Origin: Folioceros fuciformis
Lineage: Eukaryota; Anthocerotophyta; Anthocerotopsida; Anthocerotales
Length of the DNA: 37,036 bases
NCBI GenBank assembly: GCA_049999805.1
Contig: JBNGIO010005625.1
Coordinates: 1 to 37,036 of the forward strand
Reading direction: 5' to 3'
This document shows positions 1-11,137 of this stretch, one piece after another. The notes beneath the pieces were generated by a model that saw nothing but the letters and a program-made list of their open reading frames with translations, had not been told where the DNA came from and searched no databases. The translations under genes and the position numbers were made by a program. Positions within the stretch are counted from its first letter, which is position 1, and the number at the start of each line of letters is the position of its first letter.

Positions 1-204
1 CATCAATGTGTGTCAAAAGTGTAAAATGTTTAGAATACAACTTGGGGTTCCATTTTCAACCTTGGCTCTGGGGTGACGCTGGATGCTGACAGCAATTCTA
101 ATTTTTGGCACAAACCGGAATCAGTTTGTTCGTGCTCAGGCACCTCCCTTGTAGGCTATCGCGAGTATCATAGGTCGTGGTTCCAAAAGTGACGGCCATC
201 GGCT

Positions 205-2937
205 ATGGCGGAAGCGGGATCCTCAGGGAGCTTGTCAGGACCGGATCAGGCAATTGCGTTGGAAGCTCTGGAACGGGAGATAGATGTCCAGAGGCTGGTT
301 GCGAAGGTGCCTGCTCAGCACCTTGCGCACTTTCTGTTGTTTCGTCTTTGCTTGTCGAGTTGTGGGAAGAGCAATCGTTTTTCCAGTGCAGACACGTGTG
401 ATTCCGGCTGGAGCTGGATTGCGCTGTTGTTAGGGCACGGTGTGGGAGTAATCTGGATGTCTGTCATGGTTACTGTGGTGCAGGAGGGCAAGTTGGACTT
501 GGCGATAGAGGCACTGTTGAACTTGGAGAAGCAGTTCCGATTGGCAGCGGATGTTGTCGGAACTCGGAAAGTTGCGGTTTCCATCTTGCGATTGGCTCGG
601 GAAGCTGGGGCATGGAAGACCTTGAATGATCAAATCATGGTGCTTTCCAAGCGGCGGGCTCAGCTTAAGCAGGTGTGGTCGCTCTGCCGGTGGGATAAAT
701 AAGATGGTCGATCTGCTGTTCGGCGACGTTCCCTTTTAGGGTACTTAGGTGTGAGGGGGTTAGAGTTTCTCCACCCTCAGGATGATGGTCGTGTACGGTT
801 TGATGATACGTCCGTGGGCTGATTTTGCAGACAGTAAAAGCGATGGTACAGCAAGCCATGCCCTACATTGATGAAGCTCCTGATGTAGATACCAGAGTGG
901 AACTTATTAAGACGCTTAACAGTGTTTCAGCTGGAAAGGTGTGGAGTTTTTTTACTAGTATTCGTTTATTTGTTTGGCCTTGTGCCCTATCAGTTTGGCT
1001 TCAGCCTGACACTGTTTATGGAGCAGATCTATGTCGAGCTGGAACGAGCACGCCTTATTAAGAAGCTGGCAAAAATCAAAGAGGAGCAAGGCCTTGTGGC
1101 CGAGGCTGCTGATTTGATGCAAGAAGTTGCGGTAAGAGTTCTCTTTGAAGCTGTGCATGCGATGGCACTTTGTCAGGGCATTGCAAGTGTTTGTGCCTCC
1201 CAAACTTGTCTCTCAATAGTGTTGGGTTGCAGGTGGAAACCTTTGGTGCTATGTCCAAGACCGAGAAAATTGCCTTTATTCTCGAGCAGGTACCCATCAC
1301 GGATTATGGAGCTGGAGAACGTTACTTACATTGTTTATGTTTAGCGCAAGCTGCCACATGGGCTTGTTTTTGTTGCTGGTTTACGTGTGATGGACTTTTC
1401 GTTGTAGTTGCTCTTACTGCTTGCATTACCTTTCGTGCTAACCTGTTTTAACATTTCGTCCAGGTGCGACTCTGCCTGGATAGAAAGGACTATATGCGGG
1501 CACAGATCCTGTCCCGGAAGATTAGCCCAAGAACGTTTGTGGTTGACACAGCCAAGGAGAAGAAGAAACCGAAGGAGGGTGACAACGTGGTGGAAGCTCC
1601 ACCACCTGAGATTCCCTCGCTTCTTGAGCTGAAGCGAACATACTATGAGCTTATGATCAGGTGATATCAGCGTTCAGCTGTCATTGTTGATTGGTTATTA
1701 TTAATATTATTATTGCGCCTCTCTCTGTTTTGACAAGCTATCCGTGCTGTGTTGGGATCCAGGTACTATTCTCACACGAATGATTATTTGGAGATATGTC
1801 GGAGCTATCAGGCCATCTATGACACACCTGCAGTTCAGGACGATCAGTCGCAATGGATCCCAGTGAGTTTGACCTTCGCTGGTTGCAATTGTCAATTGCC
1901 TCATGTGAAGGGGTCCCGGTGATGAAAGTTTCCTTTTGCAGGTTTTGAGGAAAATTTGCTGGTATCTTAGCCTGGCACCACATGACCCAATGCAATCTAG
2001 CCTTATGCATGCTACATTGGAAGACAAAAGGCTTTCAGAACTCCCTAAATTTCGGTGCCGAATCTTAACTACTGTCAGTGCAGTTATGTGCGTGTTTTTG
2101 TTTTTGTTTTTGTTTCAAGGTTTGGCTCTGATGGGTGTCTAAGAAACAGAATGGTACGTTTTCTTCCAGGGCCTTATTGAAGCACTTTGTGACCATGGAA
2201 GTGATCATATGGGTCGGCTTTTGGGAAGAGTACCGGATTGAGTTTGAGCAAGAAAACAACTTGTCGGGGGGCGGGCTGGGGGACAAAGCTGCCGAGGACT
2301 TGAGACAACGGGTCATTGAGCACGTAAGTGAAACAGTGGTGGCATTACAATATGTGCTCGCCGTGGAGCAACGTGTGCTCTATTTTCTAAAATTGCTTTA
2401 GATGCATTTTTGCTGTCTCAATTGTGGGTTTGTGGCCAGAACATTCTTGTGGTGTCCAANNNNNNNNNNNNNNNNNNNNNNNNNNNNNNNNNNNNNNNNN
2501 NNNNNNNNNNNNNNNNNNNNNNNNNNNNNNNNNNNNNNNNNNNNNNNNNNNNNNNNNNNTCCAAATACTATTCAAGGATAAGCTTAAAGCGGTTGTCGGA
2601 ACTTCTCAGCCTTAGCATTCCGGTGAGCTTGTCTTCTTTCTTTCTCGCACCTAAAATAGCAACCGTACCTAATCGCATGCTGTATTTGAAACGAAAAACC
2701 GTTCTCATGTCTCAGGAGACAGAAAAACATCTCTCTGAGATGGTGGTGTCCAAAGCCCTTGTGGCCAAGGTCGACAGGCCCGCAGGGATTGTTTCTTTCC
2801 GGAGCAAGCAGGATAGTGGGGAAGTCTTGAACTCTTGGGCAGTCAACATAGAGAAGTTGTTAGACCTCGTGGAGAAGAGCTGTCATCAGATCCACAAGGA
2901 AACAATGGTCCATAAAGTTAGTCTAAAAGTGCAATAG
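205..2937 (+). CDS. RPN5: 26S proteasome regulatory subunit RPN5 (PSMD12), 11 exons
   Basis: Lid subunit of the 26S proteasome that helps hold the deubiquitinating RPN11 module; cytosol and nucleus. Exons: 205-306, 484-672, 831-938, 1027-1131, 1233-1289, 1464-1660, 1763-1862, 1942-2054, 2170-2323, 2440-2622 (broken by the gap 2460-2559), 2716-2937. All borders are GT-AG and keep frame. Recognisable blocks in order are [51 protein letters not shown] and the C-terminal PCI region ending [15 protein letters not shown]. The product is about 474 aa if the gap is closed, against about 440-460 in the family; the N-terminus before [12 protein letters not shown] is somewhat longer than in Arabidopsis. 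The start is the first ATG of exon 1, with no better candidate downstream. Identity is very sure; the exact N-terminus is less so. Confidence 0.95.
2460..2559. other. Assembly gap (100 N) inside RPN5 exon 10
   Basis: Exactly 100 N, a conventional filler for a gap of unknown size. The bases just before (TCCAA) are repeated just after (TCCAA), and the protein reads VVSK before and SKYYSRI after, where the family has a continuous VVSKYYSRI. The true gap is therefore probably zero or a small overlap. Confidence 0.95.
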
Positions 2938-4024
2938 AGGGCTGCAATCAGCAATAAAACCAATTTTGTTCCTGTACGGGTGGTGTTGTCCTCATGCATG
3001 CCGTCCATTCCCGTGTTGGTGAAGTAGTCAAACTGCCTAGTTGCACGGAATGTGTACTGTTCGTTAATGCGGACCCTTCCACGGATGCTGCTCGTCCACT
3101 GGTATCTGCTAACAGTTTCTTCTCAGCGCACTATATGTAAACGTCGTTCCGCTGTGCATTTGAGCGTACGGAAGTGATACTGTGTGAGGCAGGGGGAAAT
3201 AATACTCGATGGCCATTACTGCTGGCTTTTGTGGCCATATCTTTTCGGACATTAGATGGACGCAGAACCGGAATTACGGAAGTGCAGCCCGGTTATCGAG
3301 CTGATAATTCCAACTACTGTATGTACATAATATTGCACGGTTTTCATTTGTGGCGTGATTTTCTTACCCTGATTTCATATCAGGTGGAAGGAAGATGAGA
3401 AGGAGGGGAAGTGGTGGAAGAGAAGGAGGGGAAGTCGTGGAAGAAGGGTTGCGTTCCTTTTGATGCCCTACTTATGAGCCGTGTGAAGAAGAAAAGGAGG
3501 GGGAAGAAAGGGGAATGAGGATCATGAACAATCTCCAGGTGCTTGCGCAGGAAAGAGAGTTAGAAAGGGGATGAAAAGAGTCAGGAAAGGGGTTGAAGAA
3601 TGTGTAGATTCGGGACAAGAATTGTACGTATGGAAGGCGCAAGTCGGTATGGTTCGATGGGTCTGGGCTATCTTCATCCTCCTGGACTTATTTTGTTGAC
3701 GAGCTGATGTCCATGGACCTGACACAAGACATAGTCAAGGAAGGGAGAGAAAAGGACTTGACAAGACACGAAGTCCAATATCGGGGCGAGCGAGTCCATA
3801 CAGTATCCGGGGGAGGGGCATTGTGCAGCCGGCAATGACCCGAGGTAAGGCGCACGCGTTTAACGAGAGCAATGCATGTCCCCTGAACCAGCATCCATCA
3901 TCTACCCGAAAAGATTCCGCTACCTGATGACGTGGGGTTAGCACGTTGTCGATGGCCAATACCGGTAGCCATAATATATTGCCTTCTTTATCGATGACCA
4001 ATCGTGCAGGACGCGGTGTGTACA
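2938..4024. other. Intergenic region between RPN5 and NSH3-like gene
   Basis: Holds the RPN5 3' UTR (an AATAAA lies at 2953) and the promoter side of the nucleoside hydrolase gene. A purine-rich block at about 3380-3600 includes a nearly perfect tandem duplication of 23 bp. No coding region is recognisable on either strand; the open frame near 3174-3398 has no family resemblance. Confidence 0.6.
3397..3442 (+). repeat. Two-copy 23-bp purine-rich tandem repeat
   Basis: Unit GAGAAGGAGGGGAAGTGGTG plus GAA at 3397-3419, repeated at 3420-3442 with one change (G to C in the GTGGTG part). It lies in a wider GA-rich tract about 600 bp upstream of the nucleoside hydrolase start. Confidence 0.75.
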
Positions 4025-7000
4025 ATGGTGGCCCAGCTTCTGGCTTTGTGCGTCCTCCTGTCTTCGTCGATTTCATGCGTCGACGCTGCTCCGAAGAACC
4101 TTGTGGTGGACACGGACCTCGATACGGATGATGTTTTCGCTCTTCTGTTCATTCTGAAACAGAACCGCTCAGAAATAAATTTGAAGGTGACGGAGCTGAC
4201 TTCTTAGTATCATTCCTGTCAGGACTATACAATGTCATGTACAGTGGAGCGCATTTCAGGATTCCAAGAGGAGAACCCAGCTGACCTTTGCCCGTTATGT
4301 GCAGGCTGTGACGATTAACTCCAACAGCTGGGCAAATGCTGCATCCGCAGCCAATACTGTGTACAATGTTCTGTACATGCTAGGGCGGGAGGATGTAGCT
4401 GTGGGCGTTGGTGGTGAAGGCGGGATCCTGCCGGATGGAACGATTCAGCCTGACGTTGGTGGCTACTTGCCCATCATTGATCAGGTGGGGAATTCACCCT
4501 CCGATCTCGGTGTGTTGTGGTGTGAAGAAACGATGGCGTCGTAGCTAATGTTCCGCACGAATGCTCATTCATCTCAGGGAGAAACAACCGCTGGAGGCTG
4601 CCGGTACAGACAGGCTGTGCCTCCTGGGGCAGGAGGAAGTCTGGATGTCGACACTAACTATGGGCTTCGAAGACAGTTCCTGCCACAGGTAACTTTTGAA
4701 GAGGAGGATTGTTGAGGCACGTAGAGTGTGGAGGAACAGTTCTCTCGCTGATGGATGCTGCATGTGTTGAGTGAGACCAGTCCAGGAAAAGGTGGTACAG
4801 GCCAGGGGAGCAGCCTACGGCACAGACGGTGCTCCTCAGTTCTCTGTCGTCCGGCACCAACACGCTCTTGACTTTGGGAGGGCTTACCAACATCGCCACG
4901 CTACTTCAGACTCACTCTCAAGTGAAGGAGCACATCGACCACATCTATGTCATGGGAGGTGCAGTGAAAAGCTCGAATCCCGCTGGATGTTGCCCTGCTA
5001 ATGACACCACGTGCGTTCCACGACCTTCGTGTGGCAGTGTGGGAAATCTGTTTGATGCCGTGGATACCAACCCTTTCGCGGAGTTCAATATGTTCATGGA
5101 TCCTTTTGCTGCCTACCAGGTAAGTTTCCACTTCTGCAACCCTTGCAGCAAGCGCCACGCCAGGTTTTTATGGGACAACTCGCGCCTGGTTGATCAGGTG
5201 TTCCACTCTGGACTCCCTCTCACATTGGTGGCTCTTGATGCTACCAACACCATCACCTTGTCGGAGCAATTCTTCAACGTATTTGGAAGAAGCGAAAATC
5301 AGCGGACATTTGAGGCGCAGTACTGCTTCCAGACTCTCAAGATTCTTCGTGACACTTGGTTCGACGACACATTCTACACTGTGAGCAGTGACCCTGTCTT
5401 TTCTCTGTCCGTTCTTCTGTTCCAGGCAATTGGTTCTTCTAACGTGGATGTAGCGCATGTCTCGCAGAGCTTGTTCGTATGGGATTCCTTTGCCTCTGGA
5501 GTCACCATCTCAGGCATGAGAAACAACCATGACTATACCAAAAATGAGTTTGCAGAAATTTTCCCTAAGAAGGTTACTGTGGTCACATCCAACAAACCTT
5601 ATGGTGCACATGATGGCTCCAACCCGTTCTTCGCTAGGGGAAGAGTGCCTCCTTTTAACATCAAAGACGGCGGAATCCATAGTGGCCACGTCCAGACTGG
5701 GATGCAAGACCCTTTCTGTCTCGCAAATTCAAGCAACGGCAGGGGCGTCTGTCAGGTGCTGCCTCTCTGCTCCCTCTCCTGGAAGCAACGTGAAACGGAA
5801 TGGCAATGACAATTCTTATAACTCTGTGGGCTCACAGGATGGATATACCAAGGAAACCGATGGTCCAGACGGCGTAAACATTTTTCTGGCTACCCGTGCC
5901 AAGCCGAACCAGGATCCTGGAAGTCCTCTGGATCGGGAGTTCTACCGAAAATACATCGCTGTGAGTCTTCTTACTCTTGGTTCGTGCTTGTTGTGCCAAC
6001 AGCATCACGGGCGAAGACGCAGAAATCTGTGTGCGTCATTTGCAGGCGTTGAACGATCCGCACCAGACAGCGTCTTTCAATTTCCAGACAGAGTTCAAGC
6101 ACAAGAAGGATGTGTTGTACTCACCCGATTTGAAGGGCTTGACATTGGGCAGAACCGTTGTCTTCGACATGGATATGAGTCCTGGGGATTTCATCACACT
6201 CTTCTACCTCCTCAAGACGCCCGTGGGAATTCTAAATCTCAAGGTAAGTAACTCGGTGAAGGCCTTTAGTTTAGGTAAAACTGTGAGGACGCAGGCTTCG
6301 GGTCATCAGCTTTCTCTGTTCTACTTGGCAGGCCATTACCACGGTGGGGAATGGGTGGGCAAACCCGGCTACCATTGACCTCGTTTACGACGTCTTGCAC
6401 ATGATGGGCCGAGATGATGTTGCCGTCGGGGCAGGAGCATTCTTTGCTCTCAACCAGTCTTACCCTCCCTTCAATGCTGAGGGTGGTTGCAAGTATTACA
6501 AGGCTATCCCTAACGGAGGCGGTGGTCAAATTGATAGTGATTCTCTGTTTGGGCTCAACTACCAATTGCCTCGAAGTCCTCGCTTGTAAGAATTCCTCGC
6601 ACTCACCGAACTTCATCTTAAAAGCCTTGCGGGCATGGGGAGTCTGATCCATTTGGATGGCCGGGCAGATATACTGCACAGAATTCTGTCAAGTTTGGTG
6701 CACCCAGGAACACCGAATTCCCAGAACTTAGGCAGCGGCTGGCAGGTGAAGTTTTGGCTGAGGTCTTCAGGAATTTCTCCAAGGTTACCATTGTGACAGG
6801 AGGCCCCCTCACAAACATCGCCACCTTTCTTCAGTCGAATGCCAGCTATAAGTATCAGATTGAGGTACGTACGACAAGAACGTCCTAAGCGTGTTAAAGT
6901 GGCCAGAGAACTTCTCCTTCAATTTGTGTCCTCAACCTTTGCAGGAAATGTACACAACGGGTGGCGCCATTAACAGGAAGGGAAACGTTTTCACCGTACC

Positions 7001-7704
7001 CGAAAACCATGTCTCAGAATTCAACTTCTTCCTGGACCCAATTGCGGCGCAGTACGTGATTGAGTCAGCCGGGATAGAGAACTTGACTTTGATACCCTTG
7101 GACAGTTCTTCACGGGTGCCACTCACTGCCAAGTTTGTCCACAAATTGAATCAGCAGGCAAAGACAGCAGAGGCAAAATTTATGGGCAAACTTCTTGCCA
7201 CCATCTACCGGCTGCGGGGCTCAGGAGAAGTGTACCACTTTCAGGTAAAGGTTCTGCAAACTCTTCAAGCCTCCAAGCCTAAAGCAAACTTGAAAGCTCT
7301 TCGCGACACCCAGCTGGGCATGACGTCCGTTCCTATTCCCTTTCAGTCACGAAACGTTTTGGGGGAGGTGCTGGCGGCAACAATATTGTCTGATTCGTCC
7401 CTGGTCAAGAAGTGGGAGACGGCGACCATTGCAGTAACGTCAACAGGTGACATCGCAGTGGACGGACAGACCCACTTTGCACCGACCAGTGGCTCGCGGC
7501 TGCAGTTGAGGTAACGTTAAGCCACGTCCTGCCGGGGCAACCATTCTCGACTTTCCTATCTGAGCTGTCAGTACTCTCGTTGCCAGGTATGCCAGGGAGG
7601 TTGTCAGAGAGCCGTTCCTGGAGAAGCTACTGGCCCAGCTCAACGAGCCTACGCAAACAGCAGTGGTGGGCAGTTTCGAGGACCAGATCAAACAATGGAG
7701 TTGA
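4025..7704 (+). CDS. NSH3: Secreted two-domain nucleoside hydrolase (NSH3-like), 13 exons
   Basis: Inosine-uridine preferring nucleoside hydrolase, splitting ribonucleosides into base and ribose; plant NSH3 proteins act in the apoplast. Exons: 4025-4186, 4305-4484, 4578-4688, 4781-5119, 5198-5380, 5468-5755, 5838-5960, 6046-6243, 6332-6585, 6669-6864, 6945-7244, 7347-7510, 7587-7704; 871 aa, close to Arabidopsis At5g18860. An N-terminal signal peptide ([17 protein letters not shown]) precedes domain 1, whose Asp cluster [10 protein letters not shown] (residues about 27-36) is the metal and ribose site. Domain 1 also has [15 protein letters not shown] and HSGHVQTGM. Domain 2 starts near residue 495 with [11 protein letters not shown], which lacks the full Asp cluster, and contains [18 protein letters not shown] and [12 protein letters not shown]. 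The start at 4025 was chosen because it opens the signal peptide. Confidence 0.93.
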
Positions 7705-9166
7705 TCAGGCTTTTCACATCTGCTGCAGTCTGTCATGGCCCACGTTGTCCGATCCAGAGGCCCCAGATGTGTTTTGCGTTTGTATCGCCAAGCCACGTTG
7801 GAGCATGTACCGGCACTAGCTCAGTCTTGCATGTGACGCAGAAGTGGGCCACACGCTTCGTATTTCACAACGTACTGTGCCCCAGGTTGTACACATCATC
7901 CAGTGGTGGAAGCAGCAGGCTCCTGTCCTCATCTGATCCCGCTGTGTGACCTCGATGGGCCCGTGCCCGAGCCAACCACCTGAGTGATGATCTCAGCGAG
8001 GTGCATCACCAGTACCTAGGTCGTCCTGACGTGGCAATGGCTCTCCAGATTCCTCCCGCAGTTTGGATAATGGTGCGGCACTGCTGAGCCAAGCGACCCA
8101 GGTCAATGGATATGCTTTGCCGAAATCCTCTGGACAAAACATCGATCACTGTCGCCTCCTTTGTGCGCTGGCCCAGAGCTTCCTTCAGCAGGATCACATG
8201 GCAGCACAGAATGTGGATGATATTTATGACAGCCACTTGCGACTACCACAGATTGTGGCTGGAAGCGATATACTGGTAGCGTGCCGAGGATATCCAAAGA
8301 ATGTTAGTAGTATCAAGTGGAGGCGCATTTCACCTATACGGACCATTGGCGCCCTTGTGGGAAGCACATGCCTTCCCATGTCGCGCAGACGACGACCTGC
8401 CTTGGAACTGCGGATCGCCACTGGACCTGTTGCAAAGATAAGGTAAGGTATTATTCGGACTACATTGTTGAAGAAAAATCAACTAGTGAGCGGACGAGAG
8501 AAAGGAAAACCCTTGACATTTGGGAGAACCTTCGTACAGAGTATTCCGTAGAATTTGACAAGTAGGTGTGGGAAGTTCAATAGAAGACGCTAGAAGATGC
8601 CTCCACCATTTTCTGCACACGTAGTACACGTTTGCTGGTTGCATTGAGGATAAAGTTCAAGCGCACAGTGGAGAGAGTGTTAAAAGGGCCATTAGGTATC
8701 TTCTATCCACGCAAGTACTAACTGCACAATGACATGGATACATTGGAGATGATATTTGGGAGTAGAACAGAGGTCATGGCATTACGAGATACAGAGGTGT
8801 AAAAAATCGAGCTCGTGAACATTCAATGAAAAAGACATTCAATGAGCCTGCAACGGAACTACATTTTACAATGTGACTCAAGCGGAATCCCGCAAGAGAG
8901 AAAATCCTGCCTACAACCATCGCCAATGACACAACGTTATTCATCCAGGCTACATTGCTTCTACAGCCGGTACCCGCTACAACTGCACAAAAAACAAGCC
9001 CGCTCTAGGTACTAACAAATTCTCGAGCCTTTACCCTAAGAGATCTAGGCAGTGACGAACCTTATTCAGGGTAAAGCACAACCCGCCGTCCCAGGCACGA
9101 GCTGCCTCCGCAAAACCAGTGCTGTAAAAGAAGGAGCTGCACAACAAATCACAAAGCACAAGCGAT
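7705..9166. other. Intergenic region between two convergent genes
   Basis: Lies between the 3' ends of the nucleoside hydrolase (+) and the aquaporin (-). Several open frames of 60-127 codons occur at about 7700-8450 on both strands. The longest, at 8063-8446 (+), opens with TTG rather than ATG and resembles no family I know. No splice pattern joins them convincingly. It may hold long 3' UTRs or decayed sequence. Confidence 0.5.
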
Positions 9167-9919
9167 CTAGTAATCGCCAGCGGGAGCCGGGTGGCCGTGG
9201 TGAGGAGGAGGGGCCAAAAAGATCTCGTCGTACAAGATGGCGGCGAGGCCACCTCCGAGAAGGGGGCCGACCCAGTAAACGTAGTGGTCGGTGAAGTCCC
9301 AGGCAGCGACGGCGGGGCCGAAGGAACGGGCTGGGTTGAGGGAGGCACCAGTGTACGGCACTCCAATGAAGTGAGCAATCAAGACGGTGAACCCGATAGC
9401 CAGAGGCGCGATGGGAGACTTGGCATCCACAGCGGTGGCGAAGATGACAAAGACCAAGGCGAAAGTGAGCACAGTCTCGAGGATAATCCCGGCCCAGACG
9501 CTCTCAACTACGGACAAGGTGTGAATCGGGAGGACGGCGTGCGGCAGCACGACGGTGAGGAGGAAGGAGGCAGCCACGGCACCGATGAGCTGCCCGATCC
9601 AGTAGAGAAGGCCGCGGAGGACAGTGATCTTGCCGACGATGGCGAGCCCGAAGGTAACAGCGGGGTTCACATGTCCGCCAGAGATGCCGGCAGTGGCGGC
9701 CACTGTGACGAAGATCGCAATTCCGTGCGCGAGAGCGATGACGGTGAGGCCGGCGGCATCGAGTTCGCCCTCGTGGATTGAGTTGTAGGAGATGACACTT
9801 CCCACGCCGATGAAGACGAAGAGGAAGGTGGCAATGAGCTCAGCGAAGCTCGCCTTGAGGCCGTCGACGCTGGTAACCTCATCCCGCCTCCCCACAGCTA
9901 CCTTGTTCCCGATCGCCAT
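9167..9919 (-). CDS. HIP: Hybrid intrinsic protein (HIP) aquaporin, single exon
   Basis: Major intrinsic protein, a membrane channel for water and possibly small neutral solutes. The 250-aa product has the six-helix MIP layout with NPA boxes in SGGHVNPAVTFG (residues 85-87) and TGASLNPARSFGP (195-197). The overall sequence is TIP-like, for instance ISGGHVNPAVTFGLA and HYVYWVGPLLGGGLAAI. The aromatic/arginine filter reads His65 (helix 2), His183 (helix 5, in LIAHFIGVPYTG), Ala192 and Arg198. His at helix 5 is PIP-like while His at helix 2 is TIP-like; that combination defines the HIP subfamily of mosses and lycophytes. The start MAIGNK is preceded by an in-frame open stretch (to 10108) that I judge untranslated, since the MIP N-terminus begins here. 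No intron interrupts the coding region. A TIP of unusual filter is the alternative. Confidence 0.9.
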   Translation of the reverse strand: MAIGNKVAVGRRDEVTSVDGLKASFAELIATFLFVFIGVGSVISYNSIHEGELDAAGLTVIALAHGIAIFVTVAATAGISGGHVNPAVTFGLAIVGKITVLRGLLYWIGQLIGAVAASFLLTVVLPHAVLPIHTLSVVESVWAGIILETVLTFALVFVIFATAVDAKSPIAPLAIGFTVLIAHFIGVPYTGASLNPARSFGPAVAAWDFTDHYVYWVGPLLGGGLAAILYDEIFLAPPPHHGHPAPAGDY

Positions 9920-10149
9920 AGCTACCCTGCGGCTGTGCTTGCGTGAGCTGGGCTCTCGCGTAGCGTGGGACCGAGGAGCACAGAGCAGGGAAAGGAGCCG
10001 GGGTTGGTGAGCTCTGCTGCTGCGACACCCGAATGAGGAGAGATTGCGGGTTTTGAGAGCTTCCCGGCGCGTGTTTGCCAACTCAGCGGCCCAAATAATG
10101 GAGCCCACGTCAGCCCGCGCGGTTGGAATATGCCAGGGTGCGCTGCACC

Positions 10150-10222
10150 TGGCTGGGGCTGGGGCTGGGGCTGGGGCTGGGGCTGGGGCTGGGCTGGCTG
10201 GGCTGGCTGGCTGGCTGGCTGG
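10150..10222 (+). repeat. GGGGCT hexamer microsatellite grading into GGCT repeats
   Basis: Six consecutive GGGGCT units are followed by GGGCT and GGCT units. Four or more G4 runs separated by CT make this a candidate G-quadruplex on the plus strand. It lies 230 bp upstream of the HIP start codon, so the G-rich strand is the template strand for HIP transcription. Confidence 0.9.
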
Positions 10223-10942
10223 CCTAGGTTCCTGCTCAACTTTCCCTATCCGATCTGCGCCATGTGCCTACTCTGCTCTTTTTGATCTGCCTGCCCCGGC
10301 CATATGTGGATCGGGATCGACTCGACAGTCTCGACTCGTTCGCACCAGTCGCTTCCAACAGCTTGGGCAGTTAAAATAGAATGACTCCCACCCAGTTATG
10401 CTATGCTCGCTTTCTTGCTTCTCGGTTTTTCTACGAATGACATGGGCATAGTTGATGGCGTTCGACACGATGGCGCCTCGTAGTGGATGGATCTGACGTT
10501 GGATAGGATAGCTGACATCTCTATCTCTAGGTACGTGAATTGAATTCTGAGGCCGGGCCAGCGAAGCAGTGCTGTGCTGTGTTCAAAGGAATGTACAGTA
10601 CTCTGCACTGTATTCAATGAGGAAGGACAGAAGGAATGAAGGAAGGAAGGTGAGAATTGAAAGCCGTGGTTGTTTTTCTTGCGGCCCTCTTTGCATCTCT
10701 TCCCCTTCCGACAGATGGGATCTCCCATTTCTTTGAAATGAAATATGCAAACCAAACCAAGCCAAACCCCTTCCATTCCATTCAATTCAATTCAAAGGTG
10801 AGGAGAGATGAGCAGAACAGATCCGATCTGAGCTGAGCAGAAGAGAAGAGCTGAGCAGCGGAGAAGGAAGCCAGTGATGGGCAGTATAAATGATGGTGCG
10901 TGGCGTGGCGTGCCGTGTGGCTGGAGACTCTGGAGTGTTAAC

Positions 10943-10960
10943 ATGTACAGTACTGTACAT
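10943..10960. promoter_or_regulatory. 18-bp perfect palindrome with GTAC cores
   Basis: ATGTACAGTACTGTACAT reads the same on both strands and contains three GTAC-overlapping cores. The first 12 bases recur at 10590-10601. GTAC is the core recognised by SBP-domain (SPL/CRR1-type) copper-response factors; assigning that function here is inference only. Confidence 0.4.
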
Positions 10961-11106
10961 ACTTGAGCGCATCTGACGACATGGACGGTGGCTCGGCATT
11001 CAGTGCAGTGTGGGCAACGCTGTCCTTACGTGGGGCCCGCCACAGAGGACGGTCGTGGGTGTATCCATCCGCCGCGTAAGAATCGCTCCTGGGAGTCTTC
11101 TGGACC

Positions 11107-11137
11107 GGGGCCCGGGCCCGGGCCCGGGTCCGGCCCC
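11107..11137 (+). repeat. GGGCCC self-complementary repeat
   Basis: Four overlapping GGGCCC/CCCGGG units in a strongly GC-rich patch (about 11100-11165). It is self-complementary and can form hairpins; open frames over it translate as Gly-Pro runs. Confidence 0.7.

Noticed and set aside
8063-8446. 127-codon open frame on plus
   Set aside because: Opens with TTG, lacks an early ATG and resembles no family; likely chance in a non-coding stretch.
9191-9781. 196-codon open frame on plus across the aquaporin
   Set aside because: Antisense shadow of the HIP gene; composition (Gly, Glu, Asp-rich) is the complement of a GC-rich membrane protein and no family matches.
9920-10108. In-frame upstream extension of HIP (MGSIIWAAELANTRREA and on)
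   Set aside because: MIP N-termini start near MAIGNKVAVG; the extension has no family similarity and overlaps the expected 5' UTR.
9922-10239. Gln-Pro repeat protein on minus
   Set aside because: A translation of the GGGGCT microsatellite in another frame; no support outside the repeat.
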